Origin: Bacillota bacterium
GTDB taxonomy: Bacteria; Bacillota; Bacilli; Tumebacillales; Effusibacillaceae
DNA length: 5,326 nucleotides
Assembly: GCA_020059765.1 (NCBI GenBank)
Contig: JAGVBM010000128.1
Coordinates: forward strand, 1 to 5,326
Reading direction: 5' to 3'
In this document: positions 1-5,326 of the stretch, piece after piece
Position numbering within the stretch: the first letter of the stretch is position 1
How the letters are laid out: every line of letters starts with the position of its first letter
The notes under the pieces: model-generated
The model's input: the letters and a program-made list of their open reading frames with translations, nothing else
Told to the model about the DNA's origin: nothing
The model's database searches: none
Position numbers and translations under genes: made by a program

Positions 1-158
1 GCTGCATTGCGCAAACTGGTCACTTGCACCATTTCAAAAGGCAGAATATTGGCTTCTTTCATTAACAAAGAATCAATTGTGATGCTTCCGATATATTCCA
101 GATCTGCTTCAGTCACGGTTGCCCGGTGGATTTTTCCCTTGCACATCAGGCGTTGCAT
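1..158 (-). CDS. panD: Aspartate 1-decarboxylase (PanD), N-terminal part, runs off the left edge
   Basis: This pyruvoyl enzyme decarboxylates L-aspartate to beta-alanine for pantothenate and coenzyme A synthesis in the cytoplasm. The 52 visible residues, read from ATG at 158 leftwards, begin MQRLMCKGKIHRATVTEADL and continue with YIGSITID, the family's hallmark. Known PanD proenzymes cleave themselves between Gly24 and Ser25 to form the pyruvoyl group, and here Gly24-Ser25 fall at exactly those positions. Lys9, His11 and Tyr22, conserved around the active site, are also present. The start is supported by a strong AAGGAG ribosome binding site about 9 nt upstream and by the canonical distance to the cleavage site. 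The family is about 120-130 residues long, so more than half lies outside the window. The gene is divergent from threonine synthase and is not preceded by panB or panC on its strand, unlike the panBCD order of Bacillus subtilis; panB and panC could still lie downstream. The identity is secure, but the C-terminal part is unseen. Confidence 0.93.
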   Translation of the reverse strand, partial: MQRLMCKGKIHRATVTEADLEYIGSITIDSLLMKEANILPFEMVQVTSLRNA

Positions 159-165
159 CCCAAGT

Positions 166-173
166 CTCTCCTT
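166..173 (-). promoter_or_regulatory. Ribosome binding site of panD
   Basis: Read on the minus strand, AAGGAGAG lies 7-9 nt before the panD ATG at 158. It is a strong match to the 3' end of Bacillota 16S rRNA and fixes the start that gives the standard Gly24-Ser25 numbering. Confidence 0.8.
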
Positions 174-255
174 TTTTCTGAGAATCGGTACTCGGTTCAA
201 TGTATGTGCAGGAGTGCATTTTCGTTTGGGCAATAACCCTATTTTTATGAAATTT

Positions 256-279
256 GTATCCTTTAATAAACTGGGATAC
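256..279. repeat. Inverted repeat in the panD / threonine synthase divergent spacer
   Basis: GTATCC (256-261) and GGATAC (274-279) are perfect reverse complements separated by an AT-rich 12-nt centre containing TTTAAT. The arms are about 18 bp apart centre to centre, near two helical turns, so a dimeric regulator binding this dyad is possible. The right arm overlaps a weak extended -10-like string (TG-G-GATACT, 272-280) reading towards threonine synthase. The repeat is seen directly; the operator role is inference. No T-run follows on either strand, so a terminator is unlikely. The rest of the 159-363 spacer shows no clear consensus promoter for either gene. Confidence 0.4.
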
Positions 280-363
280 TTTCATGCAGGCGAATGCCGT
301 GCCATTTTCACCTGGTCTTTTATATCGTGGGGAGAGGATAGATTTCGGAGAAGGGAGAGTCAC

Positions 364-1605
364 ATGGATAGTCTTCGGTTAACCTGCACCCGCTGTTCGA
401 AAAAAATGTCAATCGATTCCTTGCAAGGCCGGTGTGACTGCGGCGGTACCCTGTTTGTCGAATATGATTTGGAAAGAATCAGACGATCTTTCAGCAAGGA
501 TACAATATATGGGCGAAGCGCAAGTTTATGGAGATATCATGAGATATTGCCGTTACGGGAACAAGGTGCCAGGGTGTCGTTGGGAGAAGGATGGACACCG
601 CTGATTCGGATGCGTGCCTTGGAAAACAAGCTGCCTCTTCGAGAGTTGTGGCTGAAAAGAGAGGAACAGAATCCAACAGGCAGTTTCAAAGCACGCGGTT
701 TCTCGGTTGCAGTCTCTCTTCTGAACGAAAGAGGATATAAAAAACTGGCCGTTCCATCAAACGGAAATGCTGCTTCATCGCTGGCGGCGTATGCCGCATA
801 CGCAGGGATGGAGGCATTTGTGTTTCTGCCTAAGGATACGCCGACCATGATCGTGCAGGAATGCATGTTGTACGGGGCACAAACGTACCTTGTGGATGGG
901 TTCATCCATGATGCGTCCGCCATCATTACGGACGGGATGGAGGAGCAGGGTTGGTTTCATGTGGGAACCTTACGGGAACCCGGTCGGGTGGAAGGAAAGA
1001 AAACCATGGGATTGGAAGTGGCTGAACAACTCAATTGGGACATGCCCGATGTCATTGTATATCCGACGGGCGGTGGGTCCGGTATCATCGGTATGTGGAA
1101 AGCGTTCAAAGAGTTAAAAGAATTAGGATTCATTCACGGTGAATTGCCCCGTTTAATTAGTGTCCAGGAAGCCGGTTGTCAACCGCTCGTTGACGGAATG
1201 AACAAAGACATTGAATCTGCCGAAGAAGAGGAAGGAATGCACAAGGTGACCGCAGTGACCGCATCTCCTACTGGAATGCGAGTCCCCAATCCTCCTGATG
1301 AAGGTTTGATTCTTTCGATTTTGCTGGAAACAGGCGGTACGGCAGTGGCGGTGAGTCGAGAGGATATTTCGACGGCGCAGCATGTCCTTGGTTCTCAGGG
1401 AATTTCGTCTTCCCCTGAAGGAGCAGCCACTTGGGCTGCTTTGTCACAATTACTGGAGCGGGGTTTCCTCGAACGAACAGATCGGGTCGTGCTGTTCAAT
1501 ACATCGCATGCGATGAAATACTTGCCTGGGAGGATTGACCGGAAGATCCCCGTCGTCAAAGATTATCGGGACTGGCTTCTTCAGAACGCATCGCATAGGG
1601 GATGA
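364..1605 (+). CDS. thrC: Threonine synthase, zinc-ribbon PLP-dependent type
   Basis: Threonine synthase converts O-phospho-L-homoserine to L-threonine and phosphate, the last step of threonine synthesis, in the cytoplasm. The 413-residue protein opens with a small zinc ribbon (Cys8-x2-Cys11 and Cys24-x-Cys26 followed by GG), then a fold-type II PLP core. Visible motifs are LGEGWTPL (73-80), NPTGSFKARG (103-112) with Lys109 as the predicted Schiff-base lysine, SNGNAASSLAAYAA (132-145), and the phosphate-binding loop TGGGSG (235-240). A C-terminal SHAMKY (381-386) matches the usual G-x-KY-like end. ATG 364 was chosen because AAGGGAG lies 6 nt upstream and the zinc ribbon starts right after it; the reading frame stays open upstream to the left edge, but that part is not protein-like and overlaps panD. 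Homoserine dehydrogenase (hom) and homoserine kinase (thrB), common partners, are not adjacent. The asparagine in SNGN replaces the more usual small residue, and an acidic stretch (Glu287-Glu290) may be an insertion. Related PLP enzymes such as cysteate synthase or threonine dehydratase are less likely because of the ribbon and the YPTGGG context. Confidence 0.87.
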   Translation: MDSLRLTCTRCSKKMSIDSLQGRCDCGGTLFVEYDLERIRRSFSKDTIYGRSASLWRYHEILPLREQGARVSLGEGWTPLIRMRALENKLPLRELWLKREEQNPTGSFKARGFSVAVSLLNERGYKKLAVPSNGNAASSLAAYAAYAGMEAFVFLPKDTPTMIVQECMLYGAQTYLVDGFIHDASAIITDGMEEQGWFHVGTLREPGRVEGKKTMGLEVAEQLNWDMPDVIVYPTGGGSGIIGMWKAFKELKELGFIHGELPRLISVQEAGCQPLVDGMNKDIESAEEEEGMHKVTAVTASPTGMRVPNPPDEGLILSILLETGGTAVAVSREDISTAQHVLGSQGISSSPEGAATWAALSQLLERGFLERTDRVVLFNTSHAMKYLPGRIDRKIPVVKDYRDWLLQNASHRG

Positions 1606-1620
1606 TCAAACATTCCTTTG

Positions 1621-1649
1621 TTCAAATACGCGAACGTATGCGCTATAAT
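1621..1649 (+). promoter_or_regulatory. Sigma-A-type promoter of the DMT transporter gene
   Basis: A perfect -10 box TATAAT (1644-1649) is preceded, with a 17-nt spacer, by TTCAAA (1621-1626), four of six matches to TTGACA. Transcription would begin near 1656, giving a leader of about 50 nt before the ATG at 1706. The box lies just after the threonine synthase stop, so the transporter is probably transcribed on its own, perhaps in addition to read-through. Confidence 0.6.
1626..1639. repeat. Dyad inside the -35/-10 spacer (possible operator)
   Basis: ATACG-CGAA-CGTAT is a perfect 5-bp inverted repeat with a 4-nt centre, lying between the putative -35 and -10 boxes of the DMT gene. A repressor bound here would block RNA polymerase. 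No T-run follows, so it is not a terminator of the upstream gene. The symmetry is seen directly; the regulatory role is inferred and a 5-bp arm can arise by chance. Confidence 0.4.
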
Positions 1650-1705
1650 AAACACACATTTTGATTCAATGTCGTAGATAATGTTGAACGAAGGACGGCT
1701 TAATT

Positions 1706-2656
1706 ATGGAATTTACGTTAAAGAAACGGTATCAGGGAATCGTCATGGTTGTGACGGGAGCTGCGCTGTGGGGAATCTCGGGGACGGTTGCCCAGATCTT
1801 GTTTCAACAGGAGGAGGTTCCGGTCGGATGGATGGTAACGGTTCGATTGCTGGTTTCCGGCCTGCTGCTGTTGGTTTGGGGGGGAATCGAAGAGGGAAGA
1901 TCATCTGTCTGGAAAGTTTTTCATGATAGGATGGATCGTATACGGATTATCGTTTTTGGATTGGCCGGCATGCTCGGTGTACAATATACCTATTTTGCCG
2001 CCATTCAAACCGGAAATGCCGCGATGGCCACCTTGCTGCAATATTTGAGTCCGATCTATATTATGATTTATCTGGCTGTCAAGAATCGCAGGAGGCCACG
2101 TTATATAGAAATGGGGGCCTTTTTCCTGGCACTGGTCGGAATTTTTCTACTGGTGACAAATGGAACCGCAAACCGCCTGTCTGTGCCGGGATCTGCTGTC
2201 TTCTGGGGAATCTTGGCCGGTTTTACCGCAGCTTTTTACACGTTGTTTCCGGTTGATTTGTTTCAGCGTTACGGAGTGAAGCCTGTGGTCGGATGGGGGA
2301 TGATTGTTGGCGGTTTAGGACTGTCAGCCATCAGCCCCCCTTGGGACATTCGCTTTCAGGAATGGTCTTCTATCGATTGGGTATATGCGGGCTTCATTAT
2401 TCTTTTCGGAACGTTGATTCCATTTTATCTGTTCATGGAAAGTTTGCGCCGAATCACCCCGACTGAAGCAAGTCTGCTGTCCAGTGCTGAACCGCTCGCG
2501 GCGATTTTGGCATCCGTCTTTTGGCTGAATGTGCCATTTCATCTGTTTGAGTTGATCGGAGGAATTTGCATCATTGGTACGGTGTATTTGTTGACCCGCC
2601 CAAATTTGCAACAGGAGACACAAAGAGAGACCTGGCAAGAATCGATGGGAGGGTAG
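1706..2656 (+). CDS. EamA/DMT-family transporter, ten membrane helices
   Basis: This is a 316-residue integral membrane protein of the drug/metabolite transporter superfamily. It has two tandem EamA repeats of five helices each: approximate segments 11-33, 40-60, 80-100, 105-125 and 134-151, then 162-182, 194-211, 224-244, 253-274 and 280-297. The first repeat carries the typical early GAALWGISG (18-26) and the QTGNAAMATLLQYLSPIY run (101-118). The second repeat ends with the family-typical RRITPTEASLLSSAEPLAA (248-266) before helix nine. Basic residues cluster in the loop after helix four (KNRRRPR, 126-132), as expected for a cytoplasmic loop, and the tail is short and polar. Length and layout match complete ten-helix members. 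ATG 1706 has AAGGA 10 nt upstream. Relatives export amino acids, amines, purines or other metabolites; the sequence does not show which substrate. Its position after threonine synthase makes amino acid export a guess only. Confidence 0.88.
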   Translation: MEFTLKKRYQGIVMVVTGAALWGISGTVAQILFQQEEVPVGWMVTVRLLVSGLLLLVWGGIEEGRSSVWKVFHDRMDRIRIIVFGLAGMLGVQYTYFAAIQTGNAAMATLLQYLSPIYIMIYLAVKNRRRPRYIEMGAFFLALVGIFLLVTNGTANRLSVPGSAVFWGILAGFTAAFYTLFPVDLFQRYGVKPVVGWGMIVGGLGLSAISPPWDIRFQEWSSIDWVYAGFIILFGTLIPFYLFMESLRRITPTEASLLSSAEPLAAILASVFWLNVPFHLFELIGGICIIGTVYLLTRPNLQQETQRETWQESMGG

Positions 2657-2692
2657 CCGGATGATCGGCTTCCCGAATGTGAGCGGTTTGGT

Positions 2693-2720
2693 TTCAAATT
2701 TGCTGAGAACTCATTATAAT
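2693..2720 (+). promoter_or_regulatory. Sigma-A-type promoter of gndA
   Basis: A perfect -10 box TATAAT (2715-2720) is preceded, with a 16-nt spacer, by TTCAAA (2693-2698), four of six matches to the -35 consensus. The start would be near 2727, leaving a leader of about 68 nt before the gndA ATG at 2795. The same TTCAAA/TATAAT pair occurs before the DMT gene. Confidence 0.6.
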
Positions 2721-2778
2721 AAGAACTGATTACCAAAGAGACAGACAGGCTCATAAATCTGTTCCATAATCTTGGATT

Positions 2779-2786
2779 GAGGTGGG
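2779..2786 (+). promoter_or_regulatory. Ribosome binding site that decides the gndA start
   Basis: GAGGTGGG lies 8 nt before ATG 2795. An in-frame TTG at 2777 would start inside this site and have no ribosome binding site of its own, so ATG 2795 is the better start. Confidence 0.75.
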
Positions 2787-2794
2787 TACGCATC

Positions 2795-4204
2795 ATGCCG
2801 TTACAACAAATCGGTGTTATCGGACTGGCAGTTATGGGTAAAAACTTGGCTCTCAACATTGAAAGTAAAGGATTCAGCGTTGCCGTTTACAACCGGTCGT
2901 CTGCGAAAACGGACGAGTTGCTGAAAGAAGCCACAGGCAGAAACATTGTTGGGACGTACAGCTTACAGGAATTCGTCGAATCGCTCGAGATTCCCCGGAA
3001 GATCCTGATCATGGTGAAAGCGGGTCAGCCGACAGACGACACGATTGAACAGTTGAAGCCGTATTTGCAAAAAGGGGATATTCTGATTGACGGCGGCAAT
3101 GCTTTCTTTGAGGATACGATTCGCCGCAACAAGGAACTGGAAGCGGCAGGAATTCATTTCGTCGGAGCTGGAGTTTCCGGCGGTGAAGAAGGTGCTTTGA
3201 AAGGACCTGCCATTATGCCCGGGGGACAGAAAGCGGCCTACGAGCAAGTGGAATCGATCTTAACAGGCATTGCTGCGAAAGTGAACGGTGACCCCTGCTG
3301 CACCTATATCGGACCGAACGGATCCGGACACTATGTGAAAATGGTACATAACGGAATTGAATACGGGGATATGCAATTAATCAGCGAGGCCTACTTCTTG
3401 CTGAAAAATATGTTTGGTCTCAATGCACAGGAACTGCATGAGATATTTGCGGAATGGAACGAAGGGGAACTGGACAGCTACTTGATCGAGATCACGGCCG
3501 ACATCTTTACAAAAATCGATCCGGAAACGAACCAACCGTTGGTAGACCTGATTCTGGACACTGCCGGACAAAAAGGGACGGGGAAATGGACCAGTCAAAG
3601 TGCACTTGATTTGGGTGTACCGCTGTCCATCATTACAGAATCGGTATTCACTCGTTTCCTTTCAGCCATGAAGCAGGAGCGATTGCTGGCAAGCCAAATA
3701 TTGAAAGGGCCGGAACGTGCGGAATTCACAGGAGAAAAGCAAGAATTCATCGAGTCCGTTCGAAAGGCGCTCTATGCAAGCAAAATTTGCTCCTACGCGC
3801 AAGGATTTGCCCAATTAAAAGTTGCATCCGAAGAATATGGGTGGAACTTGAACTACGGAAGCATTGCGATGATCTTCCGAGGCGGTTGCATTATCCGTGC
3901 CCGTTTTCTGCAAAATATTAAAGATGCGTACGATCGCAACCCTGAACTGCCAAATTTGCTGCTTGACCCGTATTTCAAAGAGGTGATTGAATCGTACCAA
4001 AACGATTGGCGGAAAGTCGTTGCCATCGCGGTTACCAATGGCATTCCGATACCCGCTATGGCTAGCGGTTTGACCTATTATGACAGTTATCGATCAGCAA
4101 CACTTCCTGCAAATCTGCTGCAAGCGCAAAGGGACTACTTTGGCGCGCATACCTATCAACGTATCGACAAGGAAGGCACCTTCCATACCGAATGGATGGA
4201 GTGA
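2795..4204 (+). CDS. gndA: 6-phosphogluconate dehydrogenase, decarboxylating, NADP type
   Basis: This cytoplasmic enzyme oxidatively decarboxylates 6-phosphogluconate to ribulose 5-phosphate while making NADPH, the third step of the oxidative pentose phosphate pathway. From ATG 2795 the protein is 469 residues, the normal length of the long, dimeric form. The Rossmann motif GLAVMGKNLALN (10-21) is followed by NRSSAK (33-38), whose Arg34 and Ser35 are typical of NADP-preferring members. GVSGGEEGALKGPAIMPGG (126-144) binds substrate, and KMVHNGIEYGD (182-192) holds Lys182, Asn186 and Glu189, the expected catalytic residues. The family signature ILDTAGQKGTGKW spans 253-265, and the C-terminal Arg446 and His452 match substrate-binding residues contributed across the dimer in characterised enzymes. 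It has its own promoter upstream and a terminator-like hairpin after its stop, so it is probably monocistronic. The gene seems intact. NADP specificity is inferred from the NRS motif. Confidence 0.96.
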   Translation: MPLQQIGVIGLAVMGKNLALNIESKGFSVAVYNRSSAKTDELLKEATGRNIVGTYSLQEFVESLEIPRKILIMVKAGQPTDDTIEQLKPYLQKGDILIDGGNAFFEDTIRRNKELEAAGIHFVGAGVSGGEEGALKGPAIMPGGQKAAYEQVESILTGIAAKVNGDPCCTYIGPNGSGHYVKMVHNGIEYGDMQLISEAYFLLKNMFGLNAQELHEIFAEWNEGELDSYLIEITADIFTKIDPETNQPLVDLILDTAGQKGTGKWTSQSALDLGVPLSIITESVFTRFLSAMKQERLLASQILKGPERAEFTGEKQEFIESVRKALYASKICSYAQGFAQLKVASEEYGWNLNYGSIAMIFRGGCIIRARFLQNIKDAYDRNPELPNLLLDPYFKEVIESYQNDWRKVVAIAVTNGIPIPAMASGLTYYDSYRSATLPANLLQAQRDYFGAHTYQRIDKEGTFHTEWME

Positions 4205-4219
4205 CAAGAAAACATGCAT

Positions 4220-4250
4220 GCCACCTGATCCTGTTAGGGTGGCTCTTCTT
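4220..4250 (+). terminator. Candidate rho-independent terminator after gndA
   Basis: GCCACC (4220-4225) pairs perfectly with GGTGGC (4238-4243) around a 12-nt loop and is followed by the T-rich tail TCTTCTT (4244-4250). It begins 16 bases after the gndA stop. The stem is short and the tail is broken by cytosines, so termination may be partial. Confidence 0.65.
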
Positions 4251-4272
4251 ATCGCTCCAACATTCTGAAGAT

Positions 4273-4281
4273 TGATATGAT
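4273..4281 (+). promoter_or_regulatory. Extended -10 promoter candidate for the DUF1028 gene
   Basis: TG-A-TATGAT is an extended -10 element with five of six matches in the hexamer; no good -35 box lies 16-18 nt upstream, which extended -10 promoters can tolerate. Initiation near 4288 would leave a leader of about 30 nt. An alternative, TTGATA (4272-4277) with GTTAAT (4295-4300) at 17 nt, would start transcription within the ribosome binding site and is less likely. Confidence 0.35.
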
Positions 4282-4317
4282 TAGGAAATGTTACGTTAAT
4301 AACTGGGGGAGATTGGG

Positions 4318-5202
4318 ATGCGGGTTAATACGTTTTCCATTGCGGGTTTTGATCCGGTTACAAATGAGTTGGGAATTGCGGTAGCATCGAAATTTTTAGC
4401 GGTGGGGTCCTTGGTTCCATGGGCAAAGGCCGGAGTCGGGGCTATCGCGACTCAATCCTGGGTCAACATCAAGTATGGAATCGATGGATTGGATATGCTG
4501 GAGCAGGGAATGACCGCACAAGAAGTGTTGCAGCAATTGGTAGAAAAGGATGCCGACCGGGAAGTTCGACAATTGGGAATTGTGGATGCGCGGGGCAACA
4601 GTGCAACGTTTTCGGGCCAAGACTGTTATTCTTGGGCGGGTGGGATTGCAGGGCCAAATTTCGCCTGTCAAGGAAATATATTGGTAAGTGCAGAAACGGT
4701 CAAAAAGATGGCTGAAACTTTCCAAACAGCAGACGGTTCTTTGGCGGACCGATTGCTGCTGGCGCTGCTGGCCGGACAAGAAGCTGGCGGTGACAGCCGA
4801 GGCAAACAATCAGCCGCCCTTTTGGTGGTAAAGGAAGGCGGCGGTTATGGAGGGTATACTGATCGTTATATCGATTTGCGCGTCGATGACCATGCAGATC
4901 CCGTTTCCGAACTGATCCGGATTCACGAACTGCACAAGCTGTATTTTCTGCCGACCCAAGCGGAGGATGTTCGCAAGATTGACGAGTCATTGAAGCACAA
5001 TCTGACAGGATTCCTGCGGCAATTGGGGTATCTCAAATCCTCTGCCGACCGATCCGACGAGGAATTCTACGAAGCTCTGAAGTCGTTCCACCTAATCGAA
5101 AATTTTGATGAACGAATTTTGCAGCCCGGGATGGTGGATCAAAAAGTGGTGTCATTCCTGGAAGACTTGGTGTCAAGCAAGGGGAGGGATGAGACGATTT
5201 GA
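4318..5202 (+). CDS. DUF1028 family protein (putative Ntn-hydrolase-like) with C-terminal putative peptidoglycan-binding domain
   Basis: This 294-residue protein belongs to the DUF1028 / COG3342 family, which has no firmly established reaction and is described as related to N-terminal nucleophile hydrolases. Residues 4-200 carry the family run: NTFSIAGFDPVTNELGIAVA (4-23), SKFLAVGSLVPWAKAGVGAIATQ (24-46), REVRQLGIVDARG (81-93), CQGNIL (117-122), AGQEAGGDSRGKQSAALLVV (152-171) and YIDLRVDDHADPV (184-196). The C-terminal part (about 205-285) with LGYLKS, an EALKSFHLIENF-like helix and a final IL-x3-MVD-x3-V segment resembles the putative peptidoglycan-binding domain often attached to DUF1028. 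No signal peptide is visible, so a cell-wall role is uncertain. ATG 4318 has GGGGGAG 6 nt upstream. If the Ntn idea is right, Thr5 in NTFSI is a candidate nucleophile after removal of the first four residues (inference). The stop overlaps the start of the next gene, implying translational coupling. Confidence 0.88.
   Translation: MRVNTFSIAGFDPVTNELGIAVASKFLAVGSLVPWAKAGVGAIATQSWVNIKYGIDGLDMLEQGMTAQEVLQQLVEKDADREVRQLGIVDARGNSATFSGQDCYSWAGGIAGPNFACQGNILVSAETVKKMAETFQTADGSLADRLLLALLAGQEAGGDSRGKQSAALLVVKEGGGYGGYTDRYIDLRVDDHADPVSELIRIHELHKLYFLPTQAEDVRKIDESLKHNLTGFLRQLGYLKSSADRSDEEFYEALKSFHLIENFDERILQPGMVDQKVVSFLEDLVSSKGRDETI
5181..5188 (+). promoter_or_regulatory. Ribosome binding site inside the end of the DUF1028 gene
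   Basis: GGGGAGGG lies 10 nt before the TTG at 5199. It supports initiation of the downstream partial gene from within the last codons of the DUF1028 gene. An ATG at 5189 abuts the site too closely for efficient use. Confidence 0.55.
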
Positions 5203-5326
5203 CAGAATCGCGAAAACAGAACGGAAAGTGGAAGACCCTCGGCGGACTTGGAGTTCTTTTAGCCGCGTTCGGCGGAAAATTGAAATTTCTGATTCCGCTT
5301 TTGAAGTTTGGAAAGATTGGCGGAAC
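5199..5326 (+). CDS. Probable site-2 protease family membrane protein, N-terminal fragment, runs off the right edge
   Basis: Forty-two residues are visible from a TTG start at 5199, whose last two bases are shared with the DUF1028 stop codon, giving a 4-base overlap. A stop codon at 5190-5192 in this frame and the absence of other early start codons leave TTG as the only sensible start. The peptide has a basic, polar beginning (TESRKQNGKWK), then glycine- and leucine-rich hydrophobic stretches: LGGLGVLLAAFGGKLKF and LIPLLKFGKIGG. This pattern resembles the beginning of site-2 protease family (M50-like) zinc metalloproteases of Bacillota, intramembrane proteases. The HExxH zinc motif and later helices lie outside the window, so the family call rests on recall of the N-terminal style only. 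Another frame starting at ATG 5189 is also open to the edge, but it encodes a charged, arginine-rich peptide without recognisable character. Confidence 0.6.
   Translation, partial: MTESRKQNGKWKTLGGLGVLLAAFGGKLKFLIPLLKFGKIGG

Noticed and set aside
207..218. TGCA-GGAG-TGCA repeat in the divergent spacer
   Set aside because: TGCA is itself a palindrome, and the arms do not extend, so chance is a sufficient explanation.
7..363. In-frame extension of the threonine synthase frame to the left edge
   Set aside because: It overlaps panD on the opposite strand, lacks a protein-like pattern, and the ribosome binding site plus zinc ribbon point to ATG 364.
109..363. 84-codon minus-strand open frame
   Set aside because: It overlaps the true panD start in another frame and spans the divergent control region; no domain or good ribosome binding site is visible.
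159..363. T-box riboswitch before threonine synthase
   Set aside because: No T-box consensus, specifier stem or terminator/antiterminator pair could be found, and the leader is short.
537..926. 129-codon minus-strand open frame inside threonine synthase
   Set aside because: It is an antisense shadow of a well-supported coding sequence.
2655..2670. AGCCG-GATGAT-CGGCT hairpin at the DMT stop codon as a terminator
   Set aside because: The stem is only 5 bp and is followed by TCCCG rather than a T-run, so termination is not supported.
4396..4809. 137-codon minus-strand open frame inside the DUF1028 gene
   Set aside because: It is cysteine- and histidine-rich without any known motif and is antisense to a conserved protein.
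5189..5326. Alternative open frame from ATG 5189 to the right edge
   Set aside because: Its start abuts the ribosome binding site and the peptide is arginine-rich without recognisable features; the TTG 5199 frame gives a membrane-protein-like sequence.

Overview
The window looks like chromosomal DNA of a Bacillota (Firmicutes) member, probably a Bacilli relative such as the Alicyclobacillaceae or Paenibacillaceae. This is inferred from strong purine-rich ribosome binding sites, sigma-A-like promoter boxes, a TTG start, roughly balanced GC content and the style of the proteins; no single marker fixes the species. I see no mobile element, CRISPR array, rRNA or tRNA gene, or defence locus.

Layout: at the left edge, on the minus strand, is the 5' part of panD (aspartate 1-decarboxylase, pantothenate/CoA pathway), running out of the window. 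A 205-bp divergent spacer containing an inverted repeat separates it from four complete plus-strand genes: a zinc-ribbon threonine synthase (364-1605), a ten-helix EamA/DMT-family transporter (1706-2656), NADP-type 6-phosphogluconate dehydrogenase gndA (2795-4204), and a DUF1028 protein with a C-terminal putative peptidoglycan-binding domain (4318-5202). The DUF1028 stop codon overlaps the TTG start of a fifth gene, cut by the right edge, whose N-terminus resembles a site-2 protease family membrane protein.

The first four genes seem to be independent or loosely linked housekeeping units. The DMT gene and gndA each have a recognisable promoter in the gap before them, gndA ends in a terminator-like hairpin, and DUF1028 has an extended -10 candidate. 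Only DUF1028 and the partial protease look like a tightly coupled pair. Metabolically, panD and threonine synthase both draw on aspartate-derived metabolism, a DMT exporter next to them could handle amino acids or related metabolites (inference only), and GndA supplies NADPH and ribulose 5-phosphate.

No gap between genes exceeds about 205 bases. I found no convincing new multi-gene system. The items most worth a second look are the overlapping DUF1028/site-2-protease pair, the dyad inside the DMT promoter spacer, and the inverted repeat in the panD/threonine synthase divergent region.
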